In this document: piece by piece, positions 16,928 to 26,636 of the stretch
How the letters are laid out: each line of letters begins with the position of its first letter
How positions within the stretch are numbered: position 1 is the stretch's first letter
Assembly: GCA_964353255.1 (NCBI GenBank)
Contig: CAYGVJ010000017.1
Coordinates: forward strand, 1 to 49,280
Length of the DNA stretch: 49,280 nucleotides
Source: VFZS01 sp964353255
GTDB lineage: Bacteria > Acidobacteriota > Terriglobia > Bryobacterales > Bryobacteraceae
Direction: 5' to 3'
The notes under the pieces: model-generated
What the model saw: only the letters and a program-made list of their open reading frames with translations
Told to the model about the DNA's origin: nothing
The model's database searches: none
Position numbers and translations under genes: made by a program

Positions 16928-17319
16928 ATGTCCGCCAGCGGATGCGGGCATTCTCCTTGGCCGCGAAATCCCCTTGTAGCCGATTTTGTAGCCGGTGATT
17001 TCCATCACTATCGACGCTGTGGAAGGTGGCGCGCTCGCAGAAGCGAGTGTTCTCGGTGAATCACGGGCAGGTCACCTGCCTAAAAAGCAGGTGATCGGGC
17101 TCCGAAACCGACTCGTCTACCTCCACCCCCTTGAGTTCTGAGACGAGCCGCGGCAAGTTGTTCATACTCGTCTCTGGCCTCTGGACTGAGGTGCGCATCC
17201 TTCGGGCTCGGCTCCCGAACCATACCCCCACGGCAGGGCTACAATGTGCTTGTAGTTCTGATCCATTTCAGAGGAAAGGCTCCCGTCAACCTTGGCCGTG
17301 CATGAGCGTCCCTCCAACG
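16928..17319. other. Gap between tRNA-Pro and the OmpA-type gene
   Basis: No convincing gene. A perfect 8-bp hairpin, TCACCTGC-CTAAAAA-GCAGGTGA, sits at 17073-17095, and GTAGCCGATTTTGTAGCCG near 16976 contains a short direct repeat (TTGTAGCCG). Long plus-strand frames here run into the OmpA-type gene but have no homology. Confidence 0.45.
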
Positions 17320-17350
17320 TTGAGCATCAGGCCGCGAATGCTGGTATACT
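17320..17350 (+). promoter_or_regulatory. Candidate promoter of the OmpA-type gene
   Basis: A good -10 box, TATACT (17345-17350), is preceded by TTGAGC (17320-17325) at 19 bases, slightly longer than ideal. The coding start follows 45 bases after the -10. Confidence 0.45.
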
Positions 17351-17394
17351 CATCCGTTTGTGGTGATACGAGCTCTTTTATGAGGAGGAGCAGA

Positions 17395-19092
17395 ATGCGA
17401 TTGCACCGCGTCTCGATGTGCCTCGTTGTGCTGTTCGCCGGAGGGGTATGCGCCCAGGAGATCGAGCTTCAAGCGCAGTTGAGTGCCCCGCTCGGAACCG
17501 ACACGAACCGGAAGGGCGATCTGATTTCCGCCGTCGTGCTCAATCCCGCCGCTTTCCAGGGGGACGTCCTGGAAGGCAGGATCACCGATTCGCAGTCCGG
17601 CGCCAAGATCCGTGGCCGGGCGGTGTTGAGCTTCACATTCGAGACGCTCCGGCATGGAGGGCAGCCGGTCCCGATCTCCGCGCAGGTGAAATCGGTGACG
17701 AACTCTAAGGGGCAGGTCGACGTGGATGAAGAGGGCCGTGTCATACGCAAGACCAGCAACGTGGGCAAGGCGGTCGGCGGGACCGCCGTGGGCGGATTGA
17801 TCGGCGGCCTCGCCGGCGGAGTCAGGGGGGCCGCCATCGGCGCGGGCGTGGGCGCCGCCGCTTCGATTGTGCTGATTCAAGTTGCCGCCGACGGTCCGAG
17901 CGTCCGATTCGCAGCGGGCAGCACAGTGGTGGTCAGCGCCAAGTCGCGGAGCGGACCTGCTCTCGCCAGTCTGGCCGCCAACCCGGCCCCTGCGGCCCCG
18001 GCGCCCGCGGCCGCTCCGGCTGCAACGGCGTACCCGCCGGCCCCCTCTGCCGCGCAACCTGTCGCAGCCCAGCCTGCCGCTCCCGCCGTGGCGGCCCCGC
18101 AAGCGGCCCCGGCCGCGCCCGCTGCCTCCGCGCAACCCGATCTAACCGCCGTGAAGGCCGATTTCATCCCGGGTGAGAAGACGATCTTTTTCGACGACTT
18201 CAGCGACATGGCCGGCGACGAGCCCCCGCCTCACTGGAAAGTGCGTGGCGGTTCCGTCGTACTGAAGGTAGCGCCGGGAATCCGCCAGATGACGACGTCC
18301 GCGGCAGTCACCATGACCCCAAACTTCACGGGCCTTCCCAAGAACTTCACCATGGAGGCGGAGGTGAAGTTCGACAATCCGGCCGATTCGCGGGCAATCT
18401 GGGAGTTCTTCACGAAAAACGGCGCCGAGAGCCTATTCTTGTGGACGCAGACTCAGACCGGGGCGCTGTTCGTCAGGGTGAACGCCAAAGACCAGGGCGA
18501 GGAGTTCGGGCAGAAGTCGGTTCCGGTAGACTTCAATCAACCGATCCGGCTGGCCTTGTGGGTCCAGAACGGGAGGCTCCGCCTCTATGTGAACGGGGAA
18601 CGCGCTATCGACGTGAACCAGGTGAACCTGCCCGAGCTCTGGTCCGTCGCTGCCATCACGCAACTCTACGGCGACGAAAAACCCGCTATCGGGTACCGCG
18701 CCGTGCGCTTCGCCGAGTCCACCCCCGACTTCAGCCAGATGATCTCCTCCTCCGGTCGCTACGTCACCCACGGCATCCTGTTTGACACCGACAGCGACCG
18801 CATCAAGCCTGAGTCCGCGCCGGTCATCAAGTCGATTGCCCGCGGGCTTGAGACCAATCCCAACCTGAAGCTGCTCATCCAAGGCCACACCGATTCGATC
18901 GGCAACGCCGACCACAATCTCGATCTCTCGAAGCGCCGCGCCGAAGCGGTCAAGGCGGTTCTTGTCTCCCAGTTCAGCGTTGACGCCGCGCGCCTCACTA
19001 CCGCCGGTCTCGGCTCTACCAAACCCATCGACTCCAACGACACCCCGCAAGGCCGCGCCCAGAACCGGCGCGTGGAGTTTGCCAGGCAGTAA
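17395..19092 (+). CDS. OmpA-family protein with lectin-like middle domain
   Basis: 565 residues from the ATG at 17395, which has GAGGAGGAG just upstream; an in-frame ATG at 17380 lies before that site and is unlikely. The signal peptide is VSMCLVVLFAGGVCAQ. A glycine-rich segment (VGGTAVGGLIGGLAGG, then AAIGAGVGAAAS) resembles the Gly-zipper found in envelope proteins. An Ala/Pro linker of about 60 residues follows, then a concanavalin/LamG-like domain (FDDFSDM to WSVAAITQLYG). The C-terminal OmpA domain has ILFDTDSDRIKPES, IQGHTDSIGNADHN, LSKRRAEAVK and NRRVEF, which bind peptidoglycan. It probably anchors the outer membrane to the cell wall while presenting a ligand-binding domain. Confidence 0.85.
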   Translation: MRLHRVSMCLVVLFAGGVCAQEIELQAQLSAPLGTDTNRKGDLISAVVLNPAAFQGDVLEGRITDSQSGAKIRGRAVLSFTFETLRHGGQPVPISAQVKSVTNSKGQVDVDEEGRVIRKTSNVGKAVGGTAVGGLIGGLAGGVRGAAIGAGVGAAASIVLIQVAADGPSVRFAAGSTVVVSAKSRSGPALASLAANPAPAAPAPAAAPAATAYPPAPSAAQPVAAQPAAPAVAAPQAAPAAPAASAQPDLTAVKADFIPGEKTIFFDDFSDMAGDEPPPHWKVRGGSVVLKVAPGIRQMTTSAAVTMTPNFTGLPKNFTMEAEVKFDNPADSRAIWEFFTKNGAESLFLWTQTQTGALFVRVNAKDQGEEFGQKSVPVDFNQPIRLALWVQNGRLRLYVNGERAIDVNQVNLPELWSVAAITQLYGDEKPAIGYRAVRFAESTPDFSQMISSSGRYVTHGILFDTDSDRIKPESAPVIKSIARGLETNPNLKLLIQGHTDSIGNADHNLDLSKRRAEAVKAVLVSQFSVDAARLTTAGLGSTKPIDSNDTPQGRAQNRRVEFARQ

Positions 19093-19110
19093 GAGAGACT
19101 CGAGGCCGCC

Positions 19111-19158
19111 ATGCGGCTGATGGTGGTCTTCGTCTTCGCTCTTGTCCTGCTTGGCTAG
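19111..19158 (+). pseudogene. Signal-peptide stub
   Basis: A 15-codon frame (MRLMVVFVFALVLLG then TAG), with GAGG upstream, looks like the first half of a signal peptide whose gene has been cut away. It lies between the OmpA-type gene and the convergent GH115 gene. It may simply be chance. Confidence 0.25.
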
Positions 19159-19180
19159 CAGTCCGCCACGAAGGGTGAAT

Positions 19181-22063
19181 TCACCGGACGGTTACGCCGC
19201 GGTAGCTTTCCGGTGGGCCGAGATAGCTGGGCTTCACACCGCCCAGGTTCACGACAAGTTTCTGGAGCACCACGGCGGGATCAACCATCCAAAACTTCAA
19301 CGTGTGGTAGCCGGAGCCGGCCAACATGTGCGCAGACTTCACCTTGCGGACGCTGTCTCTAACGGAGGCCTCCCAGTCCTGCAAGGAGTTCTTTGCGAGC
19401 GCGTCAATGACCTGGGGCGGTTGGTCGTCAAAGGAAATCGCGAATCGAAGGCCGCGGCCAGGCACAAAGTTCAGGGTCGGCGCAACAATCGCCTCAACCT
19501 CGATCCTCCCCGAATGAAATAGATACACTTGATACTCGAGGCAGGGAGCGTCCCGGGGCGGCGTTACGGTCGCCGCGGTGACAGGAAATACCGTCATCGA
19601 CGACAGAGTCCGCCCGTAATCGTCAATCTTCTCCCAACGAACCGGGCCTGCGTCGATCTTTTTCGTGTAATGCTCCGCCTCGATGGATACGTAACCATCC
19701 GCTTCGACAAATCCATCGAGCGCCGTCCTGGCGGGCTCTCGCGGGTTGAACGCGCTGATCTTGACCGTCACCTCGCCAGCGTTGGCCTGGGCAATCCTGA
19801 CCGTTCCGTCCGCTGATCCCTGGGGCGCCTTGGCCCAGTCAACACTCACCCAAATGCGCTGCTCCTTCTCAACCGTGCCATGCGCTGCCTCCACCACGAT
19901 CCAAGCAGCGCTGGTGGTCGCCGAAAACTCAAACGGCGTCCGCCCTCGATTGAATACGTCGATGAACCGCCGCGGTCGATTGAACACGTCAAACATCGGG
20001 AGAGCTGGCTCGCCCGATGCGCCGGGCCAGGACGACGCCGAACCCTCCACGGCCACGCCCAGCTGCGCCGGAGCTGGAATCTCGATCTCTGTCACCTTGG
20101 GCATCACGTTTGAGGGCGGCTGGTTCCAAAAGGTGTAGCCAATGTGCGTCTGATCCATCATGTGATCCCACTTGCCATTGGCCAGAGTGCGGTTGTAGTA
20201 ATCCGCCAAATCCGCGTCGGCCTGAAACAGTGCTCGGACCCGCGCCGCGAGGTCGTTGGCGCTGGCGCGGCCCTGGCCGGCATACAACCGGTTCCTCCCC
20301 GCGGTGACGTAGAGTTCCGTGACCAAAGCGGAGGCTTTCGTCGGGTAGAGAACGAGCTGGAAAAAGGCATCCCGCGCGTTCTCGGGCAGACTGGCATAAA
20401 TCCGCTCCGCTTTCGCCGTGATGGCCTTGAAGTCAGCGAGCACGGAATCCGCCTCCTGGTAGTCAACCAGGCTGAACGTGCCCGGCTCGAGCAGCTCCGG
20501 CTTGCGCTTGCCGTTGTACTTTGTGTACTTCGCAATGATCTCCGCGATCTCCGTGGCATGGGCGGGTCCAAACTCCCGCGCCGCCCAGAGTCTGGTGAAC
20601 TCCGAGATTCTTGCCTTCGGCCATCGTTGTGGATCCCGAGCGAAGGTCAGGAAAAACTCGATGGGAAACTCCATCGGCTTCAGGTCGCCGACGTTGACGA
20701 TCCATATCCGGCTGGCGCCGTAGTGATAGGCCAGGTCCATTTGCTCCCAAACCTTGGTGATCGGGATGGTGTTGAGCCATTTGTAGGAGCGCGGTCCGCC
20801 GACATAGTCGAAGTGGTAGTAGATGCCCGCCCCGCCGCGGCGCGCCCGTTCCTCCTCGGTCGGGAGCCGTCGAACGTTGCCCCAGTTGTCGTCGCACCAT
20901 AGCAGGGTCACGTCGTCGGGGACCCGCATGCCCTTCTCGTAGTATTCCTGCACCTCTTTATATAGCGCCCAGTCCTGGGGAACCGCCGCGAGATTGGGGT
21001 TTATTCGTTCAGCGATGATCTGGCGCTGGTCCGCCACGATCCGTTCCAGCAAGGCAATGTTGGCGCCCTCCGACATGGGAAGGTCACCGTCCCCGCGCAT
21101 GGCGAGCGTGATGATGCTCTCGTAGTCTTTGTTGCGCCGAATGCCTTCGTCCCAAAAGGCCCGCAGGACTTCGGAATTCTTGGCATAATCCCAAGGGCCT
21201 GCGCCGTGCCGCTTCCACTCCTGCTGCGCGCGCAACATCGGCTCGTGATGCGAGGTTCCCATGACGATGCCGTACTCGTCGGCGAGTTTTGGATTAAGCG
21301 GATCGTCCTCATTGAAGGCGCTATTCCACATCGCCGGCCACAGGTAGTTGGCTTTCAGCCGGAGCAGGAGTTCGAAAACCTTCACGTAGAAGTGGTGGTT
21401 GTAGTCTCCGAACTGTTTCTTTACCCAGCCGGTTAGCGACGGCGCTTCGTCATTCAAAAAGATGCCACGGTACCTGACCGCGGGCTCGCCTTGCACGTAT
21501 CTGCCGGGTCTCACGAAGAGGGCGTCCTTATGCTCTATCGGAACGTCCGCCCACCAATACCACGGCGAGACGCCGATCTGCTCGGACAAATCATAGATGC
21601 CGTAGATCGTCCCCCGCTTGTCGCTGCCGGCGATGATCAATCCGTGGGCGACGCCGGGCAAAGGCTGTGGCAGGACCTGGATGAGAAACGATTCCCACTT
21701 GCCGGCGATCCCGGCGACATCTATCTTGCCCTGGCGGATCAGGCCGTCAATGATCCGGCTCCGGCCGATGGTGCCCGCAATGATCGCATTCCGTCCAAGG
21801 CCCTTTTCCTCGTGAGTGACCACCGGAGTGCAGCCGGTGACTCGGGCGACGTCCGCTTCGAGGTCGTGGGCCGCGCGAACGACGCCCGGGTGGTCGTTTG
21901 TATCGACATACATGCTCGCCGCGACCTTTCCCTGCACGATGGGAAAGCTGCCCTGGGTGTAGGCCGTCTGCACATATCGGCGCTCGCCGAGGGCCCCGGC
22001 GTCTGGCGGCATGGCGAGCAGGCAGAAGATGGCAAGCAGCAGCGCGTCAAGTCTGGAAGTCAT
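19181..22063 (-). CDS. Glycoside hydrolase family 115 (xylan alpha-glucuronidase)
   Basis: 960 residues with a signal peptide (LLLAIFCLLAMPPDAGA). The GH115 core is clear: GTIYGIYDLSEQIGVSPWYW, RYRGIFLNDEAPSLTGW, LKANYLWPAMWNSAFNEDDP, YGIVMGTSHHEPMLRAQQEW, and VTLLWCDDNWGNVRRLP, ending in a C-terminal beta domain. GH115 enzymes remove (4-O-methyl-)glucuronic acid from internal xylose units of glucuronoxylan. Length is normal for the family. The start lies nine bases after the stop of a truncated GH8 exo-oligoxylanase, so the two were an operon for xylan breakdown. It probably acts in the periplasm. Confidence 0.93.
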   Translation of the reverse strand: MTSRLDALLLAIFCLLAMPPDAGALGERRYVQTAYTQGSFPIVQGKVAASMYVDTNDHPGVVRAAHDLEADVARVTGCTPVVTHEEKGLGRNAIIAGTIGRSRIIDGLIRQGKIDVAGIAGKWESFLIQVLPQPLPGVAHGLIIAGSDKRGTIYGIYDLSEQIGVSPWYWWADVPIEHKDALFVRPGRYVQGEPAVRYRGIFLNDEAPSLTGWVKKQFGDYNHHFYVKVFELLLRLKANYLWPAMWNSAFNEDDPLNPKLADEYGIVMGTSHHEPMLRAQQEWKRHGAGPWDYAKNSEVLRAFWDEGIRRNKDYESIITLAMRGDGDLPMSEGANIALLERIVADQRQIIAERINPNLAAVPQDWALYKEVQEYYEKGMRVPDDVTLLWCDDNWGNVRRLPTEEERARRGGAGIYYHFDYVGGPRSYKWLNTIPITKVWEQMDLAYHYGASRIWIVNVGDLKPMEFPIEFFLTFARDPQRWPKARISEFTRLWAAREFGPAHATEIAEIIAKYTKYNGKRKPELLEPGTFSLVDYQEADSVLADFKAITAKAERIYASLPENARDAFFQLVLYPTKASALVTELYVTAGRNRLYAGQGRASANDLAARVRALFQADADLADYYNRTLANGKWDHMMDQTHIGYTFWNQPPSNVMPKVTEIEIPAPAQLGVAVEGSASSWPGASGEPALPMFDVFNRPRRFIDVFNRGRTPFEFSATTSAAWIVVEAAHGTVEKEQRIWVSVDWAKAPQGSADGTVRIAQANAGEVTVKISAFNPREPARTALDGFVEADGYVSIEAEHYTKKIDAGPVRWEKIDDYGRTLSSMTVFPVTAATVTPPRDAPCLEYQVYLFHSGRIEVEAIVAPTLNFVPGRGLRFAISFDDQPPQVIDALAKNSLQDWEASVRDSVRKVKSAHMLAGSGYHTLKFWMVDPAVVLQKLVVNLGGVKPSYLGPPESYRGVTVR

Positions 22064-22071
22064 AGGCCGAC

Positions 22072-22812
22072 TCAGAACTCCTTGCTGGGCCAGATGCGGA
22101 ACTCTCCACTCGAATGCAACAGGCCCGTAAGATACAGCATGCCGTCATAGTAACGCCATTGCCCCGACGGGATGGGCGCATCCCATAGGGCGGCGACGAA
22201 CTTCTGTGCGCGCGGATGCGTCGCCGCCAGGCTGGCCACGGCGTTCATAGCCACCAGGCCGGTAGAGTGCGAACTGCCGAGCTGGCGGCCCTCGAGGGTG
22301 AACTGGTTCCCGTAGGCAGACAGACCTTGCGCCTCGAAGAACGCCTGAATACGGTCACTCCGCTGGCGTTCGCGAACATCCTGCGCCCACCAAGCCCAAT
22401 CCACGGACCAATTCATGGCGGTGCGCCAGGCATCGAATCGGAAGTCAACGGACTGCGGGTTCCGGTCGCTGGCCCACGGCGTGCCGTCGAAGTTGGCGTA
22501 GTCGGGGGCAAGCGCCGTGACGGGATGCGTGGCCCGCTGAAAGAACTCCCGGCTGGCCTGGGCCGCCTCGGCCCAGAAGCGCCGGTCGGCAACCGGACCC
22601 CACCGCGCCCACAGCTCATAGAACGCAGGCAGATGGTAGGAGGGGTCGGTGTGGTCACGCGTTCTAATGTCGGGGGAGAAGCGCACCATTTTGTGCTGCG
22701 GCTGTCCGACGGAAGCAACGCAGCGCAGAAACACCAGGAGCACTGGGGCGCCGATACTGAGTGCGGACGGCGGCTTGATACTTCCACTGTCGAACCGAAT
22801 GCGGGGCGACAC
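22072..22812 (-). pseudogene. Reducing-end exo-oligoxylanase (GH8), N-terminally truncated
   Basis: The visible frame gives 246 residues, against about 390 for a complete Rex enzyme. Homology begins near MVRFSPDIRT (Met at 22689) and includes HTDPSYHLPAFYELWA, APDYANFDGTP, and RFDAWRTAMNWSVDWAWW with the aspartate expected as base. The N-terminal (alpha/alpha)6 part with the catalytic acid Glu is gone, and the 41 codons before Met 22689 look unrelated. The stop of leuA lies only 17 bases upstream. The break is best read as a deletion or rearrangement joining leuA to the middle of the GH8 gene. A working xylanase is unlikely. Confidence 0.8.
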
Positions 22813-22828
22813 AGGGCGACCACCTTCT

Positions 22829-24364
22829 TCAGCTCAGGCTGGCGAGCTTGTTGAGGCCGTCAATATAGGCCTTGGCGCTGGCTTCGATTACGTCGGTCGA
22901 AGCGCCTCGCCCCATGACTCTCCGGCCCCCTTCCTCGAGCAGCACGGTGACCTCGCCCATGGCCTCCGTGCCGCTGGTCACCGCCCGAATCTCATATCGC
23001 GCGAGTCTGGCCGAGGTTTTCGTGACTTCGGAAATGGCCCGGCAGACGGCGTCTACGGGGCCATCTCCGATGGCAGCGCCTTCTCTTACTTCGTCTTTGA
23101 CGCGGAGCCTGACGGTCGCCGTCGGTATTGCCGAGGTGCCGCTGTAAATATGCAGATACTCGAGATGATAGGTCTCCGGAACCGGATGGATCTCGTCGTG
23201 GAGGATGGCAATAAGGTCCTCGTCAAAAACCTCCCGCTTCTTGTCCGCCACGTCGAGGAATCGCTGGTAGGTCTGGTCCAGTTCCTCCTGCGAGAGCGTG
23301 TACCCGAGTTTCTCGAGGCGATCGCGGAGGCCGTGGCGTCCCGTCCGCGCCGTCAGCACCACGCGGCTTTCCGAGAAGCCCACATCTTCGGGACGCATGA
23401 TCTCATAGGTCTCCCGGTCCTTCAAGAATCCATCCACGTGGATTCCCGAACTGTGGGAAAAAGCATTGGCTCCCACCACCGCTTTGTTGGGCGGAACGGC
23501 CATTCCGAGCATGTCGGAAACCAGGCGGCTGGTTCGGTAAAACTCGCGGGCCTCAACGTCGCTGTGCACTCCGAAGTAGTCGCTGCGCGTGCGGAGGGCC
23601 ATCACAACCTCTTCCAGCGCCGCGTTGCCGGCCCTTTCGCCGATCCCATTGATGGTGCCTTCCACCTGGCGGGCGCCGTTCCGGACGCCGGAAAGGGTAT
23701 TGGCCACCGCCAGTCCCAAATCGTTGTGGCAGTGCACGCTGATGGTCGCCCGGCCGATGTTCGGCACCTTCTCCCCGATGGCCCGGATCAGAGAGCCGAA
23801 TTGCTCCGGCACAGTGTAGCCGGTGGTATCGGGGATATTGACCACGGTGGCTCCGGCTTCGATTACTGCCTGAAGCATTTCGTAGAGATACGCCGGATCG
23901 GCGCGGCCCGCGTCCTCGGCGTAGAACTCGACATCGTCGGCGTACTTCCTGGCGAGCTGGACCGCGTCGATCGCCATCTCGACGATCCTGACCTTCTTCT
24001 CACCCAAGGCCGTCCCGTACTTTTCGTCCTTGAACTTCCCCATGATATGGATGTCCGAAACCCCGATCCCCGTGTGGATGCGCGGTCGCCGGGCTTTGGC
24101 TAAGGCTTTGGCGCAAGCCTCGATGTCGCTGGCCACAGCCCGGGACAAAGCGCAGATGACGGGGCCTTCGATCTCCTGAGAGATCAGTCGAACGGCCTGG
24201 AAATCCTCCGGCGATGACGCCGGATAACCGGCCTCGATGATGTCCACGTTCAGCCGAGCCAACTGCCTGGCAAGCGTCAGTTTCTCTCGGCTTCCGAGCC
24301 GGGTTCCGGCCGCCTGCTCGCCATCTCTCAGCGTGGTGTCGAATACGGCTACTCTCTCGGACAT
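22829..24364 (-). CDS. leuA: 2-isopropylmalate synthase
   Basis: 511 residues from the ATG at 24364 (AGGAG six bases upstream). The N-terminal TIM barrel has DTTLRDGEQAAGTRL, IIEAGYPASSPEDF and the metal-binding SVHCHNDLGLAVANTL. ISVHCHNDLG and the EGTINGIGERAGNAALEEV block are diagnostic. The C-terminal LeuA regulatory domain (GTSAIPTATVRLRVKDE, GDGPVDAVCRAI, VLLEEGGRRVMGRG) is present and gives leucine feedback control. It condenses acetyl-CoA with 2-oxoisovalerate, the first step of leucine synthesis. HTGIGVSDIHIMGKF replaces the common HTFIATSPIH, so a related acyltransferase activity (for example citramalate or homocitrate type) cannot be excluded. No other leucine gene is nearby. Confidence 0.88.
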   Translation of the reverse strand: MSERVAVFDTTLRDGEQAAGTRLGSREKLTLARQLARLNVDIIEAGYPASSPEDFQAVRLISQEIEGPVICALSRAVASDIEACAKALAKARRPRIHTGIGVSDIHIMGKFKDEKYGTALGEKKVRIVEMAIDAVQLARKYADDVEFYAEDAGRADPAYLYEMLQAVIEAGATVVNIPDTTGYTVPEQFGSLIRAIGEKVPNIGRATISVHCHNDLGLAVANTLSGVRNGARQVEGTINGIGERAGNAALEEVVMALRTRSDYFGVHSDVEAREFYRTSRLVSDMLGMAVPPNKAVVGANAFSHSSGIHVDGFLKDRETYEIMRPEDVGFSESRVVLTARTGRHGLRDRLEKLGYTLSQEELDQTYQRFLDVADKKREVFDEDLIAILHDEIHPVPETYHLEYLHIYSGTSAIPTATVRLRVKDEVREGAAIGDGPVDAVCRAISEVTKTSARLARYEIRAVTSGTEAMGEVTVLLEEGGRRVMGRGASTDVIEASAKAYIDGLNKLASLS

Positions 24365-24423
24365 CGCACACTCCTGAACAACCGATTCTATTCCTTTTCC
24401 CCTGGCCGCTGCTCGAAGTCCCC

Positions 24424-25287
24424 TCAGCGCCACGCCCTATCACGAATCGCCTCGACCGCCCATCGTGCGATTGCCCTCACCTTGTCGCCGCGCGGCTCCA
24501 TCATGAACGTCGGTTTCACCGGGTGGTAGATCTTGTTGGGCCGCCTCCCGGCCCTGGCTCTCGATGGCCGGTAGCGCATGGTGCCAAGGATGCTCAGGTG
24601 TCCGCTCCTGGAGGCATGAGAAGTGTAGACTCCGTTCCTCAATTCCGGCAGGGTAAATTCCCCGTCGCCCCCAAAATCAAGCAGCCGGAATCCGTCATCA
24701 AGGAGAAGCGTTGGGAAAAGCACTTCCGGGTAGCCCCGCCAACCATCCAACTGCGCCTGGTGAAGAAACTCCAAGGCGCGATTCGAGATGCGGTATATAA
24801 CATTGAACGACCGCACGTAGTTATCGCGCGCCACTATCTTGGTGGGGTGGTGAAAGCTGTCCCACCAGAACCAACCTGGTTCCTGTGCGAAGCGGCGGAT
24901 ATGACTGGTCACCAGATCATGATCGTAACACTGAAATGAACCGAGCAGGGACTCCCATTGACCGGTGTAGCGAACATCATATTCGATCACCCAGTAGGTG
25001 TCATAGTCCCGATGAGATAAGAAGAAATCAAAAACTGGAAAATGGGGATGATGAATTAGTCCGCGCCCTTCGAGCTTCCGGTAAGGAAGCTGAAAGAGCG
25101 TCTTCTCGTCGAAGAGATGACAGCGCCGGTATCGTTTTGCCAGGGAGGCCGCGCCGGGTGTTCGCGAGTCCAGAAGAAGCCATACATCGGGCGAGTCAGG
25201 ACACGCCATGCCGTAGAGTCTTTCGAACTCGGCCTCCAGCTCCGGAGCCCAGGTATGGGTCAGCCACAGCAGGGCAGACGCGGTCAT
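24424..25287 (-). CDS. DUF3405-like putative glycosyltransferase
   Basis: 287 residues. The stretch DYDTYWVIEYDVRYTGQWES, with LLGSFQCYDHDLVTSHIRR after it, resembles DUF3405 proteins, which are glycosyltransferase-like. The EYD in WVIEYDVRYTG sits where a DxD metal motif would be expected. No signal peptide or membrane helix is visible. It starts with an ATGA overlap on the stop of the flavoenzyme gene, as the third gene of an operon with a GT2 enzyme. It may add a sugar to a surface polysaccharide made by the operon. Base composition around 24900-25080 is clearly more AT-rich than its surroundings, which suggests transfer. Confidence 0.65.
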   Translation of the reverse strand: MTASALLWLTHTWAPELEAEFERLYGMACPDSPDVWLLLDSRTPGAASLAKRYRRCHLFDEKTLFQLPYRKLEGRGLIHHPHFPVFDFFLSHRDYDTYWVIEYDVRYTGQWESLLGSFQCYDHDLVTSHIRRFAQEPGWFWWDSFHHPTKIVARDNYVRSFNVIYRISNRALEFLHQAQLDGWRGYPEVLFPTLLLDDGFRLLDFGGDGEFTLPELRNGVYTSHASRSGHLSILGTMRYRPSRARAGRRPNKIYHPVKPTFMMEPRGDKVRAIARWAVEAIRDRAWR

Positions 25288-26636
25288 GGGGCGGCTTCCT
25301 CGGCCGCGGCTTTGCCGCTGAGGATGGCGTCATCCATGTTCAGGTATTCCCACTCCCCGAAGCGCCCTCGGGACGAGATGTTGAGGCTGTTCAAGTGGTC
25401 CCTGATGGTCCGGGTATTGTGGGGGTGTCCGAGATGGGGAATGACGTAGGCGGGGTCGAGTGTCAGCAGTTGGGCCACTCGCACTCGGCCGCCCTCGGCG
25501 ACCGGGCGTGCCTCGGCTGCCGTCAGAATGCCAACTCGCGCCAAGTGCTCCCGAGTCTGCTGAACGAGCGTCGCACGGTCGCAGGAGCGATAGACCGACT
25601 CGCTGATCTCGGCCTGGATCGAACTGCAACCGCGGGGGACCATCCAGGTTGAGAGGTTGCCGGGAAAACTGACACGGTGGAAGATGGTGCTCTCTTCCGG
25701 AAAGAAAATCCAGTGCATCCCCTCTGCGGCGCCGAGAGCGGCTCCCTCCAAGCCAATACTCACCGTGTGCACGGCGTTGTGCTTCAGCGCGGCAGCGCGT
25801 GCCGTGATGGCTGGCGGGACGGTCTCGCCCAACAGATTGACCAATGCCGGCAGGGGAATCGTGGACACCAGGCGGTTGTAACGGACGCGCCGGCCGTCCG
25901 CCAGGAGCACCTCCCGACGGTTGCTGTCAACCGCCGCCACGCTGGCGTCCAACCAGAGGCGGTCGGAAGGTATGTGACGCAGAAAGGCCTGGGGCAGGGC
26001 CTGGATTCCGCCCTCGACGGGGTACCAGAATTCCTGATTCGGGCCATACCGCTTATCCGGAGGCTGCAAAGCTCCCAGCAGCACGTCGCGAACTTCCGGC
26101 ATCGGCACCCGGTCAGCGATCCACTCGTAGTTCATTTCCCGTAGATTCCAGGCCCACTGGCGGCGGTTGTAAGGGATCATGAAGTGTTCGGCTATCCCCC
26201 GACCGAAGGTTTGGTAGATCCAGGCCTCAAACTGGGGTGGCGGAGCATTCCGGGGCGATTCATAGCGCGCCTCGATCAGGCCCATGATGTTTTCGAGGAT
26301 GACGGCAGGAGGCAATCCGTAGTTGTTCATCTGATAAGGGTATTCAGTGTAGACGCCGGCCGTATAGCAGTAGCTCCGGCGCGTCTGCTTACGCGTGTTC
26401 CCTTTCAGAAGTCTGCCGAAGATCAGATCGCTGGCGTACGAGTTGCGCGGATACAAGACATGGATGGCGTGATCGAAGGAGAAACCATCGTAAGTGGCAG
26501 TGCGGGCCAAACCGCCGGCTTCGTGGTCGCGCTCCAAAATCAGGTATTCGGTCTTCCCCAGCTCTTCCAGGTGATAGGCTGCCGAGAGGCCCGAGAGCCC
26601 TGCGCCCAGAATCACGATAGCGTTCTGGTTGCTCAA
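25284..26636 (-). CDS. FAD-dependent flavoenzyme (protoporphyrinogen oxidase / UDP-galactopyranose mutase-like)
   Basis: 450 residues from a TTG at 26636 that overlaps the TGA of the glycosyltransferase gene (TTGA). An in-frame ATG at 26669 would add 11 residues and overlap further. The Rossmann motif AIVILGAGLSGLSAAYHLEE is followed by LILERDHEAGGLARTATYDG, and SFDHAIHVLYPRN is typical of the amine oxidase-like family that includes mutases. PYNRRQWAWNLREMNYEWIADR and YPVEGGIQALPQAF fit the same group. Such enzymes next to GT2 genes usually modify nucleotide sugars or polyprenyl-linked sugars. The stop overlaps the next gene by four bases, so the three genes form a coupled operon. Confidence 0.82.
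   Translation of the reverse strand: MSNQNAIVILGAGLSGLSAAYHLEELGKTEYLILERDHEAGGLARTATYDGFSFDHAIHVLYPRNSYASDLIFGRLLKGNTRKQTRRSYCYTAGVYTEYPYQMNNYGLPPAVILENIMGLIEARYESPRNAPPPQFEAWIYQTFGRGIAEHFMIPYNRRQWAWNLREMNYEWIADRVPMPEVRDVLLGALQPPDKRYGPNQEFWYPVEGGIQALPQAFLRHIPSDRLWLDASVAAVDSNRREVLLADGRRVRYNRLVSTIPLPALVNLLGETVPPAITARAAALKHNAVHTVSIGLEGAALGAAEGMHWIFFPEESTIFHRVSFPGNLSTWMVPRGCSSIQAEISESVYRSCDRATLVQQTREHLARVGILTAAEARPVAEGGRVRVAQLLTLDPAYVIPHLGHPHNTRTIRDHLNSLNISSRGRFGEWEYLNMDDAILSGKAAAEEAAP

Noticed and set aside
16607..17008. N-terminal extension of the BACON-repeat protein
   Set aside because: It translates the complement of tRNA-Pro(TGG), giving the well-known PPAPKAG-type artefact. The GTG at 16606 has a good ribosome binding site and signal peptide.
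17073..17095. tRNA-like arm after tRNA-Pro
   Set aside because: A 5-bp stem with a 7-base loop is present, but no T loop or acceptor pairing can be found; kept only as a hairpin.
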